From the NCBI RefSeq assembly GCF_000196495.1, contig NC_011312.1:1426001-1490000 (forward strand): 64,000 bases of DNA. The letters are read 5' to 3'. This DNA is from Aliivibrio salmonicida LFI1238. GTDB taxonomy: Bacteria > Pseudomonadota > Gammaproteobacteria > Enterobacterales > Vibrionaceae. The translations under genes and the position numbers were made by a program. The notes under the pieces are model-generated. The model saw nothing but the letters and a program-made list of their open reading frames with translations. It was not told the DNA's origin and searched no databases. Below, piece by piece: positions 36,671 to 46,300 of this stretch (positions are counted from its first letter, which is position 1; the number at the start of each line of letters is the position of its first letter).

Positions 36671-38215
36671 ATGACGAACGTTAATAAAGAAATGGTTGCT
36701 CAAACGAGAACAACTATTCGTAATGAAGATGTGATCAGCTCTGTTGCTGATGCACTGCAGTATATTTCTTACTACCACCCACTTGATTTCGTTCAAGCGC
36801 TTGAAAAAGCCTACCATAGAGAACAGAGTCAAGCGGCTAAAGACGCAATTGCTCAAATATTAATTAATTCACGTATGTCAGCAGAAGGGCGTCGTCCTAT
36901 TTGTCAGGATACGGGGATTGTGACTTGTTTCGTTAATATTGGTATGAACGTACAGTGGGAAGGGGATTTAACCGTTCAACAAATGATCGATGAAGGTACT
37001 CGTCAAGCGTACCTTAACCCAGATAATCCACTACGTGCATCAATACTGTCTGATCCTGCTGGTAAACGTATTAATACGAAAGACAATACGCCATCGGTCG
37101 TGCACATCAATATGGTTCCGGGTAATACCGTTGAGATTCAAATCGCAGCAAAAGGCGGCGGTTCTGAAAATAAAACCAAAATGGTGATGCTAAACCCATC
37201 AGATGATATTGCGGAATGGGTAGAAAAAACCTTGCCATTAATGGGCGCGGGTTGGTGTCCACCAGGTATGCTAGGTATCGGTATTGGTGGTACAGCAGAA
37301 AAAGCCGCCGTGTTAGCGAAAGAATCGTTAATGGGTCACATTGATATTCAAGAATTGATTGACCGTGGTCCAGAGAATGCAGAAGAAGAACTGCGTCTTG
37401 ATATCTTTAATCGTGTGAATAAGCTAGGCATTGGTGCACAAGGTCTTGGCGGATTAACCACGGTTGTTGATGTGAAAATAAAATCTGCACCGACACATGC
37501 CGCTTCTAAGCCTGTGTGCATGATCCCTAACTGTGCAGCAACACGTCACGTACATTTTACCCTTGATGGTTCGGGCCCTGCTGATCTTCAGCCGCCAAAA
37601 CTGGAAGAGTGGCCAGACATCACATGGGAAGCGGGCGCGAATACACGTCGTGTGAATCTTGATGGACTGACCAAAGCTGACGTACAAGAATGGCGCACAG
37701 GTGAAACGGTTCTACTAACTGGCAAGATTTTAACCGGTCGTGACGCGGCTCATAAACGTCTGCAAAGCATGATTGAAAGCGGCGAAGGTTTACCAGAAGG
37801 TGTCGATTTTAATGGTAAGTTCATTTATTACGTTGGCCCTGTTGACGCAGTGCGTGACGAAGCCGTTGGTCCTGCGGGTCCAACGACATCAACACGTATG
37901 GATAAGTTTACTGACATGATGCTAGAAACGGGTCTAATGGGAATGATCGGTAAAGCAGAGCGTGGCCCTGCAACCGTAGCGTCTATTAAAGCCAAAAAAG
38001 CGGTTTATTTAATGGCCGTCGGTGGTGCCGCATATCTCGTATCTAAAGCGATTAAAAAAGCAAGAGTGGTTGCTTTTGAAGAGCTAGGAATGGAAGCGAT
38101 TTATGAATTTGATGTGGAAGACATGCCAGTGACTGTTGCGGTTGATTCAACGGGCGCAAATGCACACCAAATTGGTCCCGATACGTGGAAAGTAAAAATC
38201 GCAGAAATGGAATAA
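36671..38215 (+). CDS. fumA: Class I fumarate hydratase (iron-sulfur)
   Basis: Class I fumarase interconverts fumarate and malate with a [4Fe-4S] cluster. The 514-residue protein has the alpha domain with cluster cysteines in RPICQDTGIV, then MIPNCAATRH and GAGWCPPGM, and the beta domain with GPTTSTRMDKF. It is about 30 residues shorter than E. coli FumA (548), as in other Vibrionaceae. Its stop is at 38213-38215. IS982 copy 2 starts 20 bases downstream, and an IS4-type element sits in its terminator, so its transcript now runs into mobile DNA. Confidence 0.94.
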   Translation: MTNVNKEMVAQTRTTIRNEDVISSVADALQYISYYHPLDFVQALEKAYHREQSQAAKDAIAQILINSRMSAEGRRPICQDTGIVTCFVNIGMNVQWEGDLTVQQMIDEGTRQAYLNPDNPLRASILSDPAGKRINTKDNTPSVVHINMVPGNTVEIQIAAKGGGSENKTKMVMLNPSDDIAEWVEKTLPLMGAGWCPPGMLGIGIGGTAEKAAVLAKESLMGHIDIQELIDRGPENAEEELRLDIFNRVNKLGIGAQGLGGLTTVVDVKIKSAPTHAASKPVCMIPNCAATRHVHFTLDGSGPADLQPPKLEEWPDITWEAGANTRRVNLDGLTKADVQEWRTGETVLLTGKILTGRDAAHKRLQSMIESGEGLPEGVDFNGKFIYYVGPVDAVRDEAVGPAGPTTSTRMDKFTDMMLETGLMGMIGKAERGPATVASIKAKKAVYLMAVGGAAYLVSKAIKKARVVAFEELGMEAIYEFDVEDMPVTVAVDSTGANAHQIGPDTWKVKIAEME

Positions 38216-38234
38216 GTTAGTAATTTACTAAATA

Positions 38235-39235
38235 ACCTGAATTCTGGATAAAACATGCTTTAAGCGAGGATTAGTTCAAATTCACATTCTGATAGCTTAA
38301 TTCGTGGCTTTTGTTTTTTTAAACAATAAGCCACAACGCCTGAAATTACATTTAGCATGAAACCAGTCACGCTACGATGACGGCTATGTTCAATTTGAGA
38401 GATATTCTTCAATTGGTCATTTATCGTTTCGATAATGTATCTCTTTGATAACATAGCCTTATCAAAAGCACTTATCTCTTTTGCTTTCATGTTTTTTCGC
38501 GAGGTAGTCACTAAATCGACATCAGAGTTCTTTAAGCTCTCACTCAACTTTTTACCTATGTACCCTTTATCAGCGTACAATTTCCCCGAGAGTTCTTTGC
38601 ATAAATCAGGTACAGGAGTCCTATCATTTACATTGCCAGCTGTGATTTTCAGCGAAATAATTTCTCCAAGATGGTTAATCAATAAATGAAGTTTGAAGCC
38701 GAAAAACCATCCCATGGTACCTTTTCCTCTTTTCGCAACACCATCAAAGACTTTATGGCGAGGAATTCGAATGTTATGGCATACTTTAAGACTCGTGGAG
38801 TCAACAAAAGCAATGCCAGTCGGCTTACCTTTGATAGATTGAAAATAGGCACACATTGGGGCGATTAGGCTAGGCATTTTGCTCACAAATCGAGTGTAGC
38901 TAAGTAAATTTGGAAAGTATCCTTTCCAATATTGATGAACTAACCCGATATAGAAGTTCTTGAAATCTCTATGATTTGATTGATGAAAAGCGATGACAAT
39001 AGTCATACATTCACTAGTAGACATTACTGACTGACGTTTTCTTTTTCTCTCACTAGCCTCAACAAGGTATTTTTCCCATTGAGATAAGAATTGATAACAA
39101 AAATCATCGACATCACAAAATATATCAACTAATTTATTCATCTTGCCCACCTTTTAAAATACGTTCAAATAATTCTTGGTCGAAAGATCTGATCGTTAGG
39201 TGGGCAATTAGTTCAGCCTTATCCAGAATTCAGGT
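38235..39235 (-). mobile_element. IS982-family insertion sequence, copy 2
   Basis: This is the same 1001-base element as copy 1, in reverse orientation, flanked by the 6-base duplication TAAATA (38229-38234 and 39236-39241). It separates fumA from its own terminator. Because each IS982 copy has its own matched flanks, the segment between copies 1 and 2 has not been inverted by recombination between them. Confidence 0.95.
38260..39141 (-). CDS. IS982-family transposase
   Basis: The predicted 293-residue protein is identical to that of copy 1 (DDE residues in FVDSTSLK, YADKGYIG and IIETINDQ). ATG 39141 with the AAGGTGG SD is the preferred start. It is intact. Transcription runs towards the 3' end of fumA. 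Confidence 0.95.
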   Translation of the reverse strand: MNKLVDIFCDVDDFCYQFLSQWEKYLVEASERKRKRQSVMSTSECMTIVIAFHQSNHRDFKNFYIGLVHQYWKGYFPNLLSYTRFVSKMPSLIAPMCAYFQSIKGKPTGIAFVDSTSLKVCHNIRIPRHKVFDGVAKRGKGTMGWFFGFKLHLLINHLGEIISLKITAGNVNDRTPVPDLCKELSGKLYADKGYIGKKLSESLKNSDVDLVTTSRKNMKAKEISAFDKAMLSKRYIIETINDQLKNISQIEHSRHRSVTGFMLNVISGVVAYCLKKQKPRIKLSECEFELILA

Positions 39236-39260
39236 TAAATAGTTTCTATAATTTATGAGA

Positions 39261-39278
39261 AGCACTCAATTATTGAGT
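39261..39278 (+). terminator. Left half of the fumA terminator, split by IS4-type insertion
   Basis: AGCACTCAATTATTGAGT carries the core stem ACTCAAT/ATTGAGT but lacks the T run, which is now at 40704-40710 on the far side of the element. The original hairpin would read AAGCACTCAAT-T-ATTGAGTGCTTTTTTT. Confidence 0.75.
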
Positions 39279-39290
39279 AATGCCGTTCAC

Positions 39291-40625
39291 TTAAGGGTGA
39301 ATGGCATTCTTGTTTCTGGCATATCGTTGAGGTCTTGGTTTTACCATTCGAGGGAATGTTCTTTCCCTTCGCCTATCAAGTATTAAGCTTTCAGCCATCT
39401 GGTGGAAGCCTTTTAATTGTCGAGGGATCGCTCCTGGCGTTGAGTATGGTAAACCAACTAATAATGCAGATACATGAGCAAGTGTCCCATTAAAACTCAA
39501 TTGATAAGGGAGATAATTTCCTTTTAAATTAAAGCAAAGCTCTACCATTTGGTAGCGAATTAAATTATAAGTCAACAAGATACCCCATAGTTCTTGTTTC
39601 ACTAATTCAGGCAGACGGCTTCGTAGTGTTAAGCGATTTCCTAACATGTATTGTTTCTGCTCTCGGTAACCCAATTCTATTTCCCAACGATGCTCATAAA
39701 GACCGACTATATCTTTCAATGGGTAACGTAATGGGTCAATCATTGACGTCAGAACTTGATAATCTTTTCCTTTAATTTTTCGAGTCACGAGACGAGCAGT
39801 CATCGTTTCAGGTAAATTAGAAAACAGTTTTCTTGCTCTTGGGTTACTCCGAAGAATAACAAGTTTGTCATTACGACCTAGCGATCGAATTATTTCATAT
39901 TGAGTATTTTTTTTAAGGGGAATAAGCCAGTGACGCTCTGAGCCTGTCATCTGCCATTTATGTAGTAATCCTAATGAATAGAACCCCTTATCGAACATAG
40001 TTACGCTATGGTCAGGTGTACTATCTATTAACTTCTCTGCCAATATCATTTCATTTGTATTGTAATTATCGAAAGCGCTCGCTGTAATAAGATGACTGCT
40101 TAGCTCCATTTGGCAAACCATTCTTACCTGTGGATATTGAGTTCCTTTTTGGCGAGAAAAAGCCTCTTCATTTTTCTGGTTATCAGGTGCTCTCCATACA
40201 ACACCATCAACGCCTAAGAGAGTTAGTCCATTCCATTTAGGAAGATTAGCACTCTTAAGCCAGGAACTTGTCATTCGCTCAAAGACTGCTTTCATTGCTG
40301 CTTCACCTAGATTTTTTCGGCGCTGAGTAAGGGCACTAGGAGCGACAAAAGCTTTACCTGTACGGTCTACAATATCAAGCTGATTAACTAAATCCTTCAT
40401 GGATTTATTGTTATAGATAGCCATACCAACAAGTAACCATACCATTGATTCAAGAGTAAGCTTTCGCTTCCTCATCGTCACCGTATCAGTGAGAGAATAA
40501 GCCTCATCAATCAGATGGATTGGAAGTAAATCAGCGAGAGTCTCTACGTTGCTAGGTTTCCAGTCATTGATTATGTTTAGAGCTTGAGAAACATCCATAA
40601 AAAAATCCAAGTGCATAAAATACAC
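39291..40625 (-). CDS. IS4-family transposase
   Basis: This DDE transposase of up to 444 residues has an IS4-type N-terminal domain, the first Asp in LLGVDGVVWRAP, the second in VTMFDKGFYSLG, and the family's YREK-like signature in YEHRWEIELGYREQKQ with the catalytic Glu. Start choice is unclear: ATG 40625, 40616 and 40598 are all in frame. The first two lie in a perfect 12-base inverted repeat (40602-40634). No frameshift is seen. Confidence 0.9.
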   Translation of the reverse strand: MYFMHLDFFMDVSQALNIINDWKPSNVETLADLLPIHLIDEAYSLTDTVTMRKRKLTLESMVWLLVGMAIYNNKSMKDLVNQLDIVDRTGKAFVAPSALTQRRKNLGEAAMKAVFERMTSSWLKSANLPKWNGLTLLGVDGVVWRAPDNQKNEEAFSRQKGTQYPQVRMVCQMELSSHLITASAFDNYNTNEMILAEKLIDSTPDHSVTMFDKGFYSLGLLHKWQMTGSERHWLIPLKKNTQYEIIRSLGRNDKLVILRSNPRARKLFSNLPETMTARLVTRKIKGKDYQVLTSMIDPLRYPLKDIVGLYEHRWEIELGYREQKQYMLGNRLTLRSRLPELVKQELWGILLTYNLIRYQMVELCFNLKGNYLPYQLSFNGTLAHVSALLVGLPYSTPGAIPRQLKGFHQMAESLILDRRRERTFPRMVKPRPQRYARNKNAIHP

Positions 40626-40634
40626 TTGGATTTT
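40602..40634 (-). promoter_or_regulatory. Start-codon hairpin of the IS4 transposase
   Basis: AAAATCCAAGTG (40602-40613) and CACTTGGATTTT (40623-40634) pair perfectly with a 9-base loop. The stem-loop covers two in-frame start codons and the only SD-like GGA before the third. In IS10 and IS50, similar structures block translation from read-through transcripts. Confidence 0.5.
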
Positions 40635-40688
40635 GACATCTAAAAAGGATCGGTCAACCGATCATATTTACCTTAAATGATCGGCATT

Positions 40689-40710
40689 ACTCAATTATTG
40701 AGTGCTTTTT
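40689..40710 (+). terminator. Right half of the fumA terminator, still a complete hairpin
   Basis: The duplicated stem ACTCAAT-T-ATTGAGT is followed by GCTTTTTTT, so this side keeps a short but usable terminator that would stop plus-strand transcripts leaving the IS. It lies 91 bases before the lipoprotein gene at 40801. Confidence 0.75.
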
Positions 40711-40800
40711 TTATGCGTGTATCTTTAATGTTAACTAATTGAGTGTACTATGGTTCTTTATTATGATTGAAGCAAAGTACGTTATTTATTTGGAGATTTT

Positions 40801-41163
40801 ATGAAATTATTTATTTCAGCGATATTGGCATTGTTATTGGTTGGATGCTCGTCATCATCTCAAGCAGAAAAAGAAAAAAATGCAGATGATTGGTTTAATT
40901 ATGGTGAGTTTAGAGCAAAGAAAGGATTTGTGGTTCAGACTCAAGAGCAATTAGAGGCGATGAATCCTAAAGAGGTCATTACGGGTGAATTTTACAATGC
41001 CTATTTTTCGGGTCATCAGGAAGGTACTATTGTGTACTGTACCCAAGTTCCTTATATCTTAGGGTTAAGTGAAGAACCTTACTTTGGTTTGTGTGACCAA
41101 TCTCATCCAAAGTTTAAAGAAGAATATGAGAAAGGTGTTAACCATAAGAAAAATAAAAAATAA
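40801..41163 (+). CDS. DUF2799-type lipoprotein 3
   Basis: This 120-residue lipoprotein has lipobox LVGC in ALLLVGCSSSS. The mature region repeats the pattern of the pair at 30036 and 30444: DDWFNYGEFRAKKG, YNAYFSGHQEG, VYCTQVPYILG and YFGLCDQ. It is more diverged, with a Lys-rich tail. A GGAG SD lies 8 bases upstream of ATG 40801. It stands 92 bases before the efflux operon but a shared promoter is not evident. Its function is unknown. Confidence 0.78.
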   Translation: MKLFISAILALLLVGCSSSSQAEKEKNADDWFNYGEFRAKKGFVVQTQEQLEAMNPKEVITGEFYNAYFSGHQEGTIVYCTQVPYILGLSEEPYFGLCDQSHPKFKEEYEKGVNHKKNKK

Positions 41164-41254
41164 CGTTTATTAATTTTATTTCAGATTTTCTGGACGAACG
41201 AATTTATAGGTAATAATGCTTTTATATAAAAATTATCATTACAAGGAATTGTTT

Positions 41255-42289
41255 ATGTTTAAAAAAACAGCGGTGGCAACGCTACTTAGTTCTGTTTTAT
41301 TAATGGGGTGTGATAGTAAGGCTCCACAGATTGCAGAGCCAGAATCGAGACCAGCGAAAACAATGGTTGTATCTATCGGTAATCAAGCCACCTCACGCTT
41401 ATTTCCTGCCCAAGCAGAAGCCGGAGATAAAGCGGTATTAGCGTTTAGGGTTCCGGGGCAATTAAATACCTTAGAAGTGCATGCGGGTGAAATGGTATCA
41501 AAAGGACAGCAACTTGCCACGATAAATCCAGATGAATACCGTTTATTGCAAAAGCAAGCACAAGCACAATATCGCTTGATTGATGTTCAATACCAACGAA
41601 CCAAGAAGTTGCGTAAAGACCAAGTTGTTTCAGAACAAGATTACGATACCGCAGTAGCAAACCGAAAAACCGCCAAGGCGGCCTTGGATCAAGCAAAAGC
41701 CAATCTCAGCTACACCAAATTAATTGCCCCTTACGAGGGAACCATTTCCTTATTACCAAGTGAAAACTTTGAGTACGTAAGTGCCAAGCAATCGATCATG
41801 CACATTCAAACCAATGATATTTTTTATGTGGTTTTTCAACTTCCAGATTACTTATTACAACGGTTCAGTTTTTCCGAAGTCGAAGCAACGGTAACGTTTG
41901 ATTCATTTCCTAATTTTCAATTCCCTCTTGAATTTGAAGAAATTGATACCGAAGCGGACAGTAAAACATCAAGTTACACCGTTAAAATGAGCATGGCTCG
42001 ACCAACAGAATTAGGTATTTTGCCAGGAATGTCAGGTCAAGTAAAAGTCACTATCCCAAGTGGTGAAAGTGAAAAATTGCCAGTAGGGGCGATTGACACA
42101 GAAGGTGATAAAACGTACGTGTGGCGAGTGGCCGAAGATGGCAGAGTCGAAAAAGTAGAGGTAGAGCTTAGTGATAAGCGTCAAATTCTTTCTGGCATTA
42201 ATGACTCAGACCAAATCGTCTCTTCAGGCATTGCTGGATTAGAAGAAGGCATGAAAGTACGTAAGTGGGTTAAGGAGAGAGGATTATAA
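41255..42289 (+). CDS. RND efflux periplasmic adaptor 1 (lipoprotein)
   Basis: This is a membrane-fusion protein of a tripartite RND pump. From ATG 41255 (SD AAGGAA) it has 344 residues and a lipoprotein signal (lipobox LMGC). A lipoyl-like half (AFRVPGQLNTLEVHAGEMVS, the AGE/KGQ turn), an alpha-hairpin, the second lipoyl half (LSYTKLIAPYEGTIS) and beta-barrel parts follow. It is the first gene of a three-gene operon with a second adaptor and the RND pump. Two adaptors with one pump is the VexIJK/VmeTUV-type arrangement of vibrios. No outer-membrane channel gene is adjacent, so TolC is probably shared. Confidence 0.9.
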   Translation: MFKKTAVATLLSSVLLMGCDSKAPQIAEPESRPAKTMVVSIGNQATSRLFPAQAEAGDKAVLAFRVPGQLNTLEVHAGEMVSKGQQLATINPDEYRLLQKQAQAQYRLIDVQYQRTKKLRKDQVVSEQDYDTAVANRKTAKAALDQAKANLSYTKLIAPYEGTISLLPSENFEYVSAKQSIMHIQTNDIFYVVFQLPDYLLQRFSFSEVEATVTFDSFPNFQFPLEFEEIDTEADSKTSSYTVKMSMARPTELGILPGMSGQVKVTIPSGESEKLPVGAIDTEGDKTYVWRVAEDGRVEKVEVELSDKRQILSGINDSDQIVSSGIAGLEEGMKVRKWVKERGL

Positions 42290-42291
42290 TT

Positions 42292-43371
42292 ATGCAGAAA
42301 TTAATGAGATTTTCTTTATTGTCGACAGCCTTATTACTTACGGCTTGTAAACCAGCGCCGATTGATACGGTGTTAGAAGCACCTGATGTCATTATTAAAA
42401 CGATTAATTCCGGTTTAGTGAGTGATCATCTTTATCTTCCTGCGGTCGCTACAGCGGCTGATCGCTCTCATCTAAGTTTTCGTTTATCTGGTGAGATTAA
42501 AGAGTTAAATGTTCGCTCGGGAGAAACCGTTAAAGCAGGTCAAGTCTTAGCGATTTTAGATAAGACGGATTACAACATTGATGTAGATAATGCGAGAGCA
42601 AGATACAACGTGGCAAACAGCCAGTATCGACGTTCGAAACCGTTAGTCGATAAAGGATTACTTGCTAAATCGCAATTTGATGAATTAGCCGCCCAACGTC
42701 AGATTGCATTGGCTGATTTAGAATTGGCAAAATTGCGTTTAAGTTTTACTGAATTAAAAGCCCCAATTGATGGGATCATTTCCCGAGTGAGTGTCGAGCA
42801 ATTTGAAAACATTCAAGTTGGGCAGCAAATCTTTAATATTCATAATCGTAGCGCGGTTGATATTACGGTTCAGGTGCCTGATAAGTTATATGCTAAACAA
42901 CCAAATAAAGGATTAGTCGATAAAATCAAAGCTTCTGTTCGTTTAGATGATGGTTCATCGTACCAAGCGACAGTTAAAGAATTCACCACAGAGCCAGATC
43001 CTGAATCGGGTGCGTACTTAGTGACGTTGACGATGCCAATGCCAAAAGATCAATTTATTTTGGATGGTATGGCGGTTGAAGTAACTACTGAGCAAAGTTC
43101 GCTAGGCGCATCGAGTCAATTTGGTATGGTTATTCCGATCGAAGCCGTTTTTAATGAAGATGGAGACAACATTGATCGAGATGAAAAATACGTTTGGCTT
43201 GTTGACTCTGACAATAAAGTGAAAAAGCAAAAAATAATCACAACCAAGGCCACATCTTCGGGCTTACGAGTCGTAGAAGGTGTCACAACGGGAGATCGTA
43301 TTGTTATTGCGGGTGTTTCTCGCTTACGTGATGGCATAGAAGTGAATATCATCAATACGGAGGAGAAATAA
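42292..43371 (+). CDS. RND efflux periplasmic adaptor 2 (lipoprotein)
   Basis: This second adaptor of 359 residues starts MQKLMRFSLLSTALLLTAC, a lipoprotein signal with lipobox LTAC. It has the same layout: FRLSGEIKELNVRSGETVKA, an alpha-hairpin, then LSFTELKAPIDGIIS. It begins 2 bases after adaptor 1 and its stop overlaps the pump gene start (TAATG). The two adaptors probably form a mixed ring around the pump. Their sequences are clearly paralogous but well diverged, so the duplication is old. Confidence 0.9.
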   Translation: MQKLMRFSLLSTALLLTACKPAPIDTVLEAPDVIIKTINSGLVSDHLYLPAVATAADRSHLSFRLSGEIKELNVRSGETVKAGQVLAILDKTDYNIDVDNARARYNVANSQYRRSKPLVDKGLLAKSQFDELAAQRQIALADLELAKLRLSFTELKAPIDGIISRVSVEQFENIQVGQQIFNIHNRSAVDITVQVPDKLYAKQPNKGLVDKIKASVRLDDGSSYQATVKEFTTEPDPESGAYLVTLTMPMPKDQFILDGMAVEVTTEQSSLGASSQFGMVIPIEAVFNEDGDNIDRDEKYVWLVDSDNKVKKQKIITTKATSSGLRVVEGVTTGDRIVIAGVSRLRDGIEVNIINTEEK

Positions 43372-46300
43372 TGAGTCAAGAAAAGGGAATTGCAGCGTAC
43401 TTTATTCAAAATAAAGTGATCAGCTGGATGTTGACTTTGATTTTCATTATTGGGGGAACCTCTGCTTTCTTTGGCTTAGGGCGATTAGAAGATCCTGCGT
43501 TTACCATCAAAGATGCAATGGTTGTGACCAACTATCCGGGTGCCACACCAGAGCAAGTTGAAGAGGAAGTGACGTATCCGCTTGAAAAAGCGATTCAACA
43601 ACTTACCTATGTTGATGAAGTGAATTCATTATCGAGTCGTGGTTTATCTCAAATTACGGTAACCATGAAGAATAATTATGGCCCTGATGATTTACCACAA
43701 ATTTGGGATGAACTGCGCCGAAAGGTAAATGACTTAAAACGTCAGTTACCGCCGGGAGTCGGAGAACCATCCGTTATTGATGATTTTGGTGATGTATACG
43801 GTGTACTTCTTGCCGTTACAGGACAAGGGTATTCGTATAAAGAACTTCTTGATTATGTTGATTATTTACGTCGTGAATTAGAACTTGTTGATGGGGTAAG
43901 TAAAGTCTCAGTCTCTGGTGTTCAACAAGAGCAAGTCTTTATTGAAGCGTCACTAAAACGCATGACAAGCTTAGGTATTTCACCTCAAACACTCTACAGT
44001 TTACTTTCTGAGCAAAATACCGTTTCAAGTGCGGGTGCCGTAAAAATTGGTTCTGAATACATACAGATCCACCCAACGGGCGAGTTTCAAGATGTGTCGC
44101 AACTTGGTGATTTGATTATTACTGAAGGTGGAGCGCAAGGTCTTATTTATTTAAAAGATATTGCGACCGTAAAGCGAGGTTATGTTGAAGTACCAAGTAA
44201 TTTAATTAACTTCAATGGTAATTTTGCACTCAATATGGGGATCTCATTTAGTGCGGGGGTAAACGTTGTTGAAATCGGTAAATTGGTTGATCAACGAATG
44301 TTGGAGTTAAAAAACCAACAGCCCATTGGTATTGATATTTCTGAAATATACAGTCAGCCAAAAGAAGTTGATAAATCGGTGAGTGGTTTTGTGGTGAGTT
44401 TAGCGCAAGCCGTTGCCATCGTGATTATCGTTTTACTTTTCTTTATGGGCGTGCGTTCAGGCTTATTGATCGGATTAATTCTGTTAATCACCGTCTGCGG
44501 TACGTTTGTTTTCATGAAGTACTTGGCCATCGATTTACAACGAATCTCATTAGGTGCGCTCGTTATTGCGCTAGGAATGTTGGTCGATAATGCCATTGTG
44601 GTGGTTGAAGGGATCCTCATCGGTATGCAAAAAGGCCGAACGAGGATGCAAGCGGCCACCGATATTGTTACGCAAACCAAGTGGCCCTTATTGGGCGCTA
44701 CGGTTATTGCCGTGACAGCCTTTGCTCCAATTGGTTTATCTGATGATGCAACGGGGGAATACTGTGGAACCTTGTTTACGGTTCTATTGATTTCATTAAT
44801 GCTGAGTTGGTTTACTGCCATTTCTCTTACGCCATTCTTTGCGTCTTTATTCTTTAAAGAAACCGTTCAGGTTGAAGGGGAAAATAACGAAGATAAAGAT
44901 CCGTACAATGGCATGATCTTTGTTATTTATAAGCGTTTTCTTGAGTTCTGTATGCGCTACTCAATCGCAACGATGCTGATCCTTGTTGTTGCACTTGGTG
45001 GCAGCATGTATGGCTTTACCAAGGTTAAACAATCGTTCTTCCCATCATCAACAACGCCAATTTTCTTGGTGGATGTATGGATGCCAGAAGGAACGGACAT
45101 TCGCTCAACCAACAAGACGCTAAAAGAATTAGAAGATTGGATCTTAGAGCAGAAACACATTGATCATGTCACAACCACGGCGGGTAAAGGTTTACAGCGA
45201 TTCATGTTGACCTATGCACCAGAAAAGAGCTATGCCGCGTATGGCGAGATAATGACTCGTGTTGATGATTACAACGCATTGCTGGCATTAATGGCTAAAT
45301 TCCGTCAGCATATTGAAACTAATTATCCGCAGATCCAATACAAACTGAAGCAGATTGAATTAGGACCCGGTGGTGGAGCTAAAGTTGAAGCTCGCATTGT
45401 GGGTGCCGATCCAACCGTTCTTCGCAGTTTAGCCGCGCAAGTTATTGAAGTTATGCACAATGACCCATCAGCGACGAACATTCGTCATGATTGGCGTGAG
45501 CGAACTAAGGTATTAGAGCCTCAGTTTAATGAGAGTCAGGCTCGTCGTTACGGCATCTCTAAAACTGATGTGAACGAACTGCTTGAGATGGCCTTTGCGG
45601 GTAAAGCGATTGGTGTGTACCGTGATGGTACAACGTTAATGCCTATTGTGACGCGTTTACCTGAAAATGAACGTGTTGATATCAGCACGATTGAAGGAAT
45701 GAAGATCTGGAGCCCGGCATTATCATTGTACATCCCATTACAGCAAGTGGTATTGGGCTACGATGTCATTTGGGAAGATCCACTGATAGTGCGTAAGAAC
45801 CGTAAACGTATGTTAACCATAATGGCTGATCCAGATATTCTAGGTGAAGAAACGGCGGCGACATTGCAAAAACGTTTGCAACCACAAATAGAAGCGATCG
45901 ATTTCCCTACAGGTTACAGCTTAGAATGGGGGGGTGAATATGAATCATCACGTGATGCACAAGCGTCTCTGTTCCAAACCATGCCAATGGGGTATTTGTT
46001 CATGTTCCTAGTGACGGTGTTCCTCTTTAATAGTGTGAAAGAGTCCGTCATTGTGTGGTTAACCGTTCCATTAGCTCTCATCGGTGTAACTACTGGCTTA
46101 TTAGCACTTAATACCCCCTTTGGCTTCATGGCGTTATTAGGTTTCTTGAGCTTAAGTGGTATGTTACTGAAAAATGGCATCGTCTTACTCGACCAAATAG
46201 AGATAGAAATACATTCAGGTAAAGAACCGTATCATGCGGTGGTTGATGCGGCGTTAAGTCGTGTTCGTCCTGTATGTATGGCCGCAATCACAACCATTCT

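Larger units (their letters stand above)
39279..40688 (-). mobile_element. IS4-family insertion sequence
   Basis: The element is about 1410 bases and its ends are imperfect inverted repeats starting AATGCCG (AATGCCGTTCACTTAAGG at left, AATGCCGATCATTTAAGG at right). It is flanked by ACTCAATTATTGAGT on both sides (39264-39278 and 40689-40703). Because the target is nearly palindromic, the true duplication could be 11, 13 or 15 bases. The target is the stem of the fumA terminator. Confidence 0.9.

Noticed and set aside
28950..39235. Possible inversion of the segment between IS982 copies 1 and 2, which are in opposite orientation
   Set aside because: Each copy has its own matched 6-bp flanks (TAATTA and TAAATA). 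Recombination between them would have swapped one flank of each.
40625..40801. Promoter supplied by the IS4 element to the lipoprotein gene at 40801
   Set aside because: A TTGACA-like sequence occurs at the element's right end, but the intact half-terminator at 40689-40710 lies between it and the gene, and no -10 stands out.
44354..44821. Minus-strand open frame of 155 codons inside the RND pump gene
   Set aside because: It is antisense to conserved membrane segments of the pump; no SD and low-complexity composition.
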